A stretch of DNA of 29,642 nt. It comes from JBIOJM01 sp044450785 (GTDB taxonomy: Bacteria > Planctomycetota > Planctomycetia > Isosphaerales > Isosphaeraceae). Numbering within the stretch: the first letter of the stretch is position 1; each line of letters begins with the position of its first letter. Below, piece by piece: positions 29,446-29,642 of the stretch. The notes beneath the pieces are model-generated. The model saw only the letters and a list, made by a program, of their open reading frames with translations. It made no database searches and had not been told where the DNA came from. The stretch covers positions 1 through 29,642 of the forward strand of contig JBIOJM010000089.1 of assembly GCA_044450785.1 (NCBI GenBank). Reading direction: 5' to 3'. The position numbers were made by a program, and so were the translations under genes.

Positions 29446-29634
29446 TCACGCGGCCATGAGTGAGAGATCCTCGAATTGTTGGGAATTAAGCGTCATCAGC
29501 GCCTTCAGTCGTTCGGCGTGGGTCGTCGGAACGCCGTCGAGGCGCTGTTCGATCAGGATTAGCCGAACCTGAGCGGTGAATCGATCCGCGCAACGGTCGT
29601 TCTGGAAGGCGCGATCAATTTCGCAACTTGCTAC
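29446..29634 (-). pseudogene. Short broken reading frame at the window end
   Basis: A minus-strand frame of 62 codons between TGA at 29635-29637 and TGA at 29446-29448 reads like the C-terminus of a real protein: ADRFTAQVRLILIEQRLDG, then THAERLKALMTLNSQQFEDL and SLMAA. There is no good start after the upstream stop, so it is either the end of a frameshifted gene continuing beyond the window or a remnant. The helical LIEQ...ERLKAL...FEDLS pattern recalls C-termini of Rpn/PD-(D/E)XK transposase-like proteins, but this is weak. Confidence 0.35.
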
Positions 29635-29642
29635 TCAACATA

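Overview
The window looks like chromosome from a high-GC planctomycete, most likely family Isosphaeraceae. The basis is two giant secreted proteins whose N-termini carry the planctomycete LEPR-XLL motif (LERRCLLS and LEDRCLLS), an ECF sigma factor next to a serine/threonine kinase with a TPR tail, and the overall codon style. No name can be fixed from sequence alone. The first 60 bases are G/C-only low-complexity sequence that looks like a contig edge.

Region 1 (about 61-7235) is accessory DNA. A partial minus-strand reading frame runs off the contig edge. It is followed by a compact, all-plus-strand module: a 334-aa protein with a C-terminal helix-turn-helix, an iteron-like repeat cluster around an AT-rich core (1840-1954), a 65-aa protein, an AlpA-like DNA-binding protein, a DUF3987 P-loop ATPase, a DnaG-type CHC2/TOPRIM primase, a Cro-like repressor with an apparently leaderless promoter, and a tyrosine recombinase. 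The recombinase reading frame runs through the 3' end of a tRNA-Ser(UGA) gene. Most genes in the module overlap by 1-4 bases, two with non-ATG starts. Together they look like an integrated, self-replicating satellite or plasmid-like island inserted at tRNA-Ser. This is the best candidate in the window for an undescribed system.

Region 2 (7236-14134) is core chromosome on the minus strand: a DUF151 bifunctional-nuclease-like protein with a clear sigma70-type promoter, valyl-tRNA synthetase, a DinB-like protein and citramalate synthase (isoleucine route). Between valS and the DinB gene lies a tandemly duplicated two-gene module (A1-B1-A2-B2). Both B genes are broken, and the second is cut off at the valS start codon.

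Region 3 (14423-20471) is a plus-strand signalling cluster: a BlaI/MecI-type repressor, an M56 (BlaR1-like) membrane metalloprotease with no penicillin-binding domain but an unusual C-terminal sensor-like domain, an ECF sigma factor, and a 1027-aa transmembrane Ser/Thr kinase with TPRs. A long imperfect inverted repeat separates the repressor from the protease.

Region 4 (20677-27242) encodes two large surface or secreted proteins. Each has seven streptogramin-lyase-like propeller blades followed by Ig-like domains. The second carries nine Ig-like units spaced almost exactly 312 bp apart.

Region 5 (27243-29642) holds three non-identical Hsp20 small heat-shock genes in a row, with an AT-rich perfect palindrome upstream of the first and a 36-bp direct repeat upstream of the second. 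The end has a REP-like palindrome and a short broken minus-strand reading frame.
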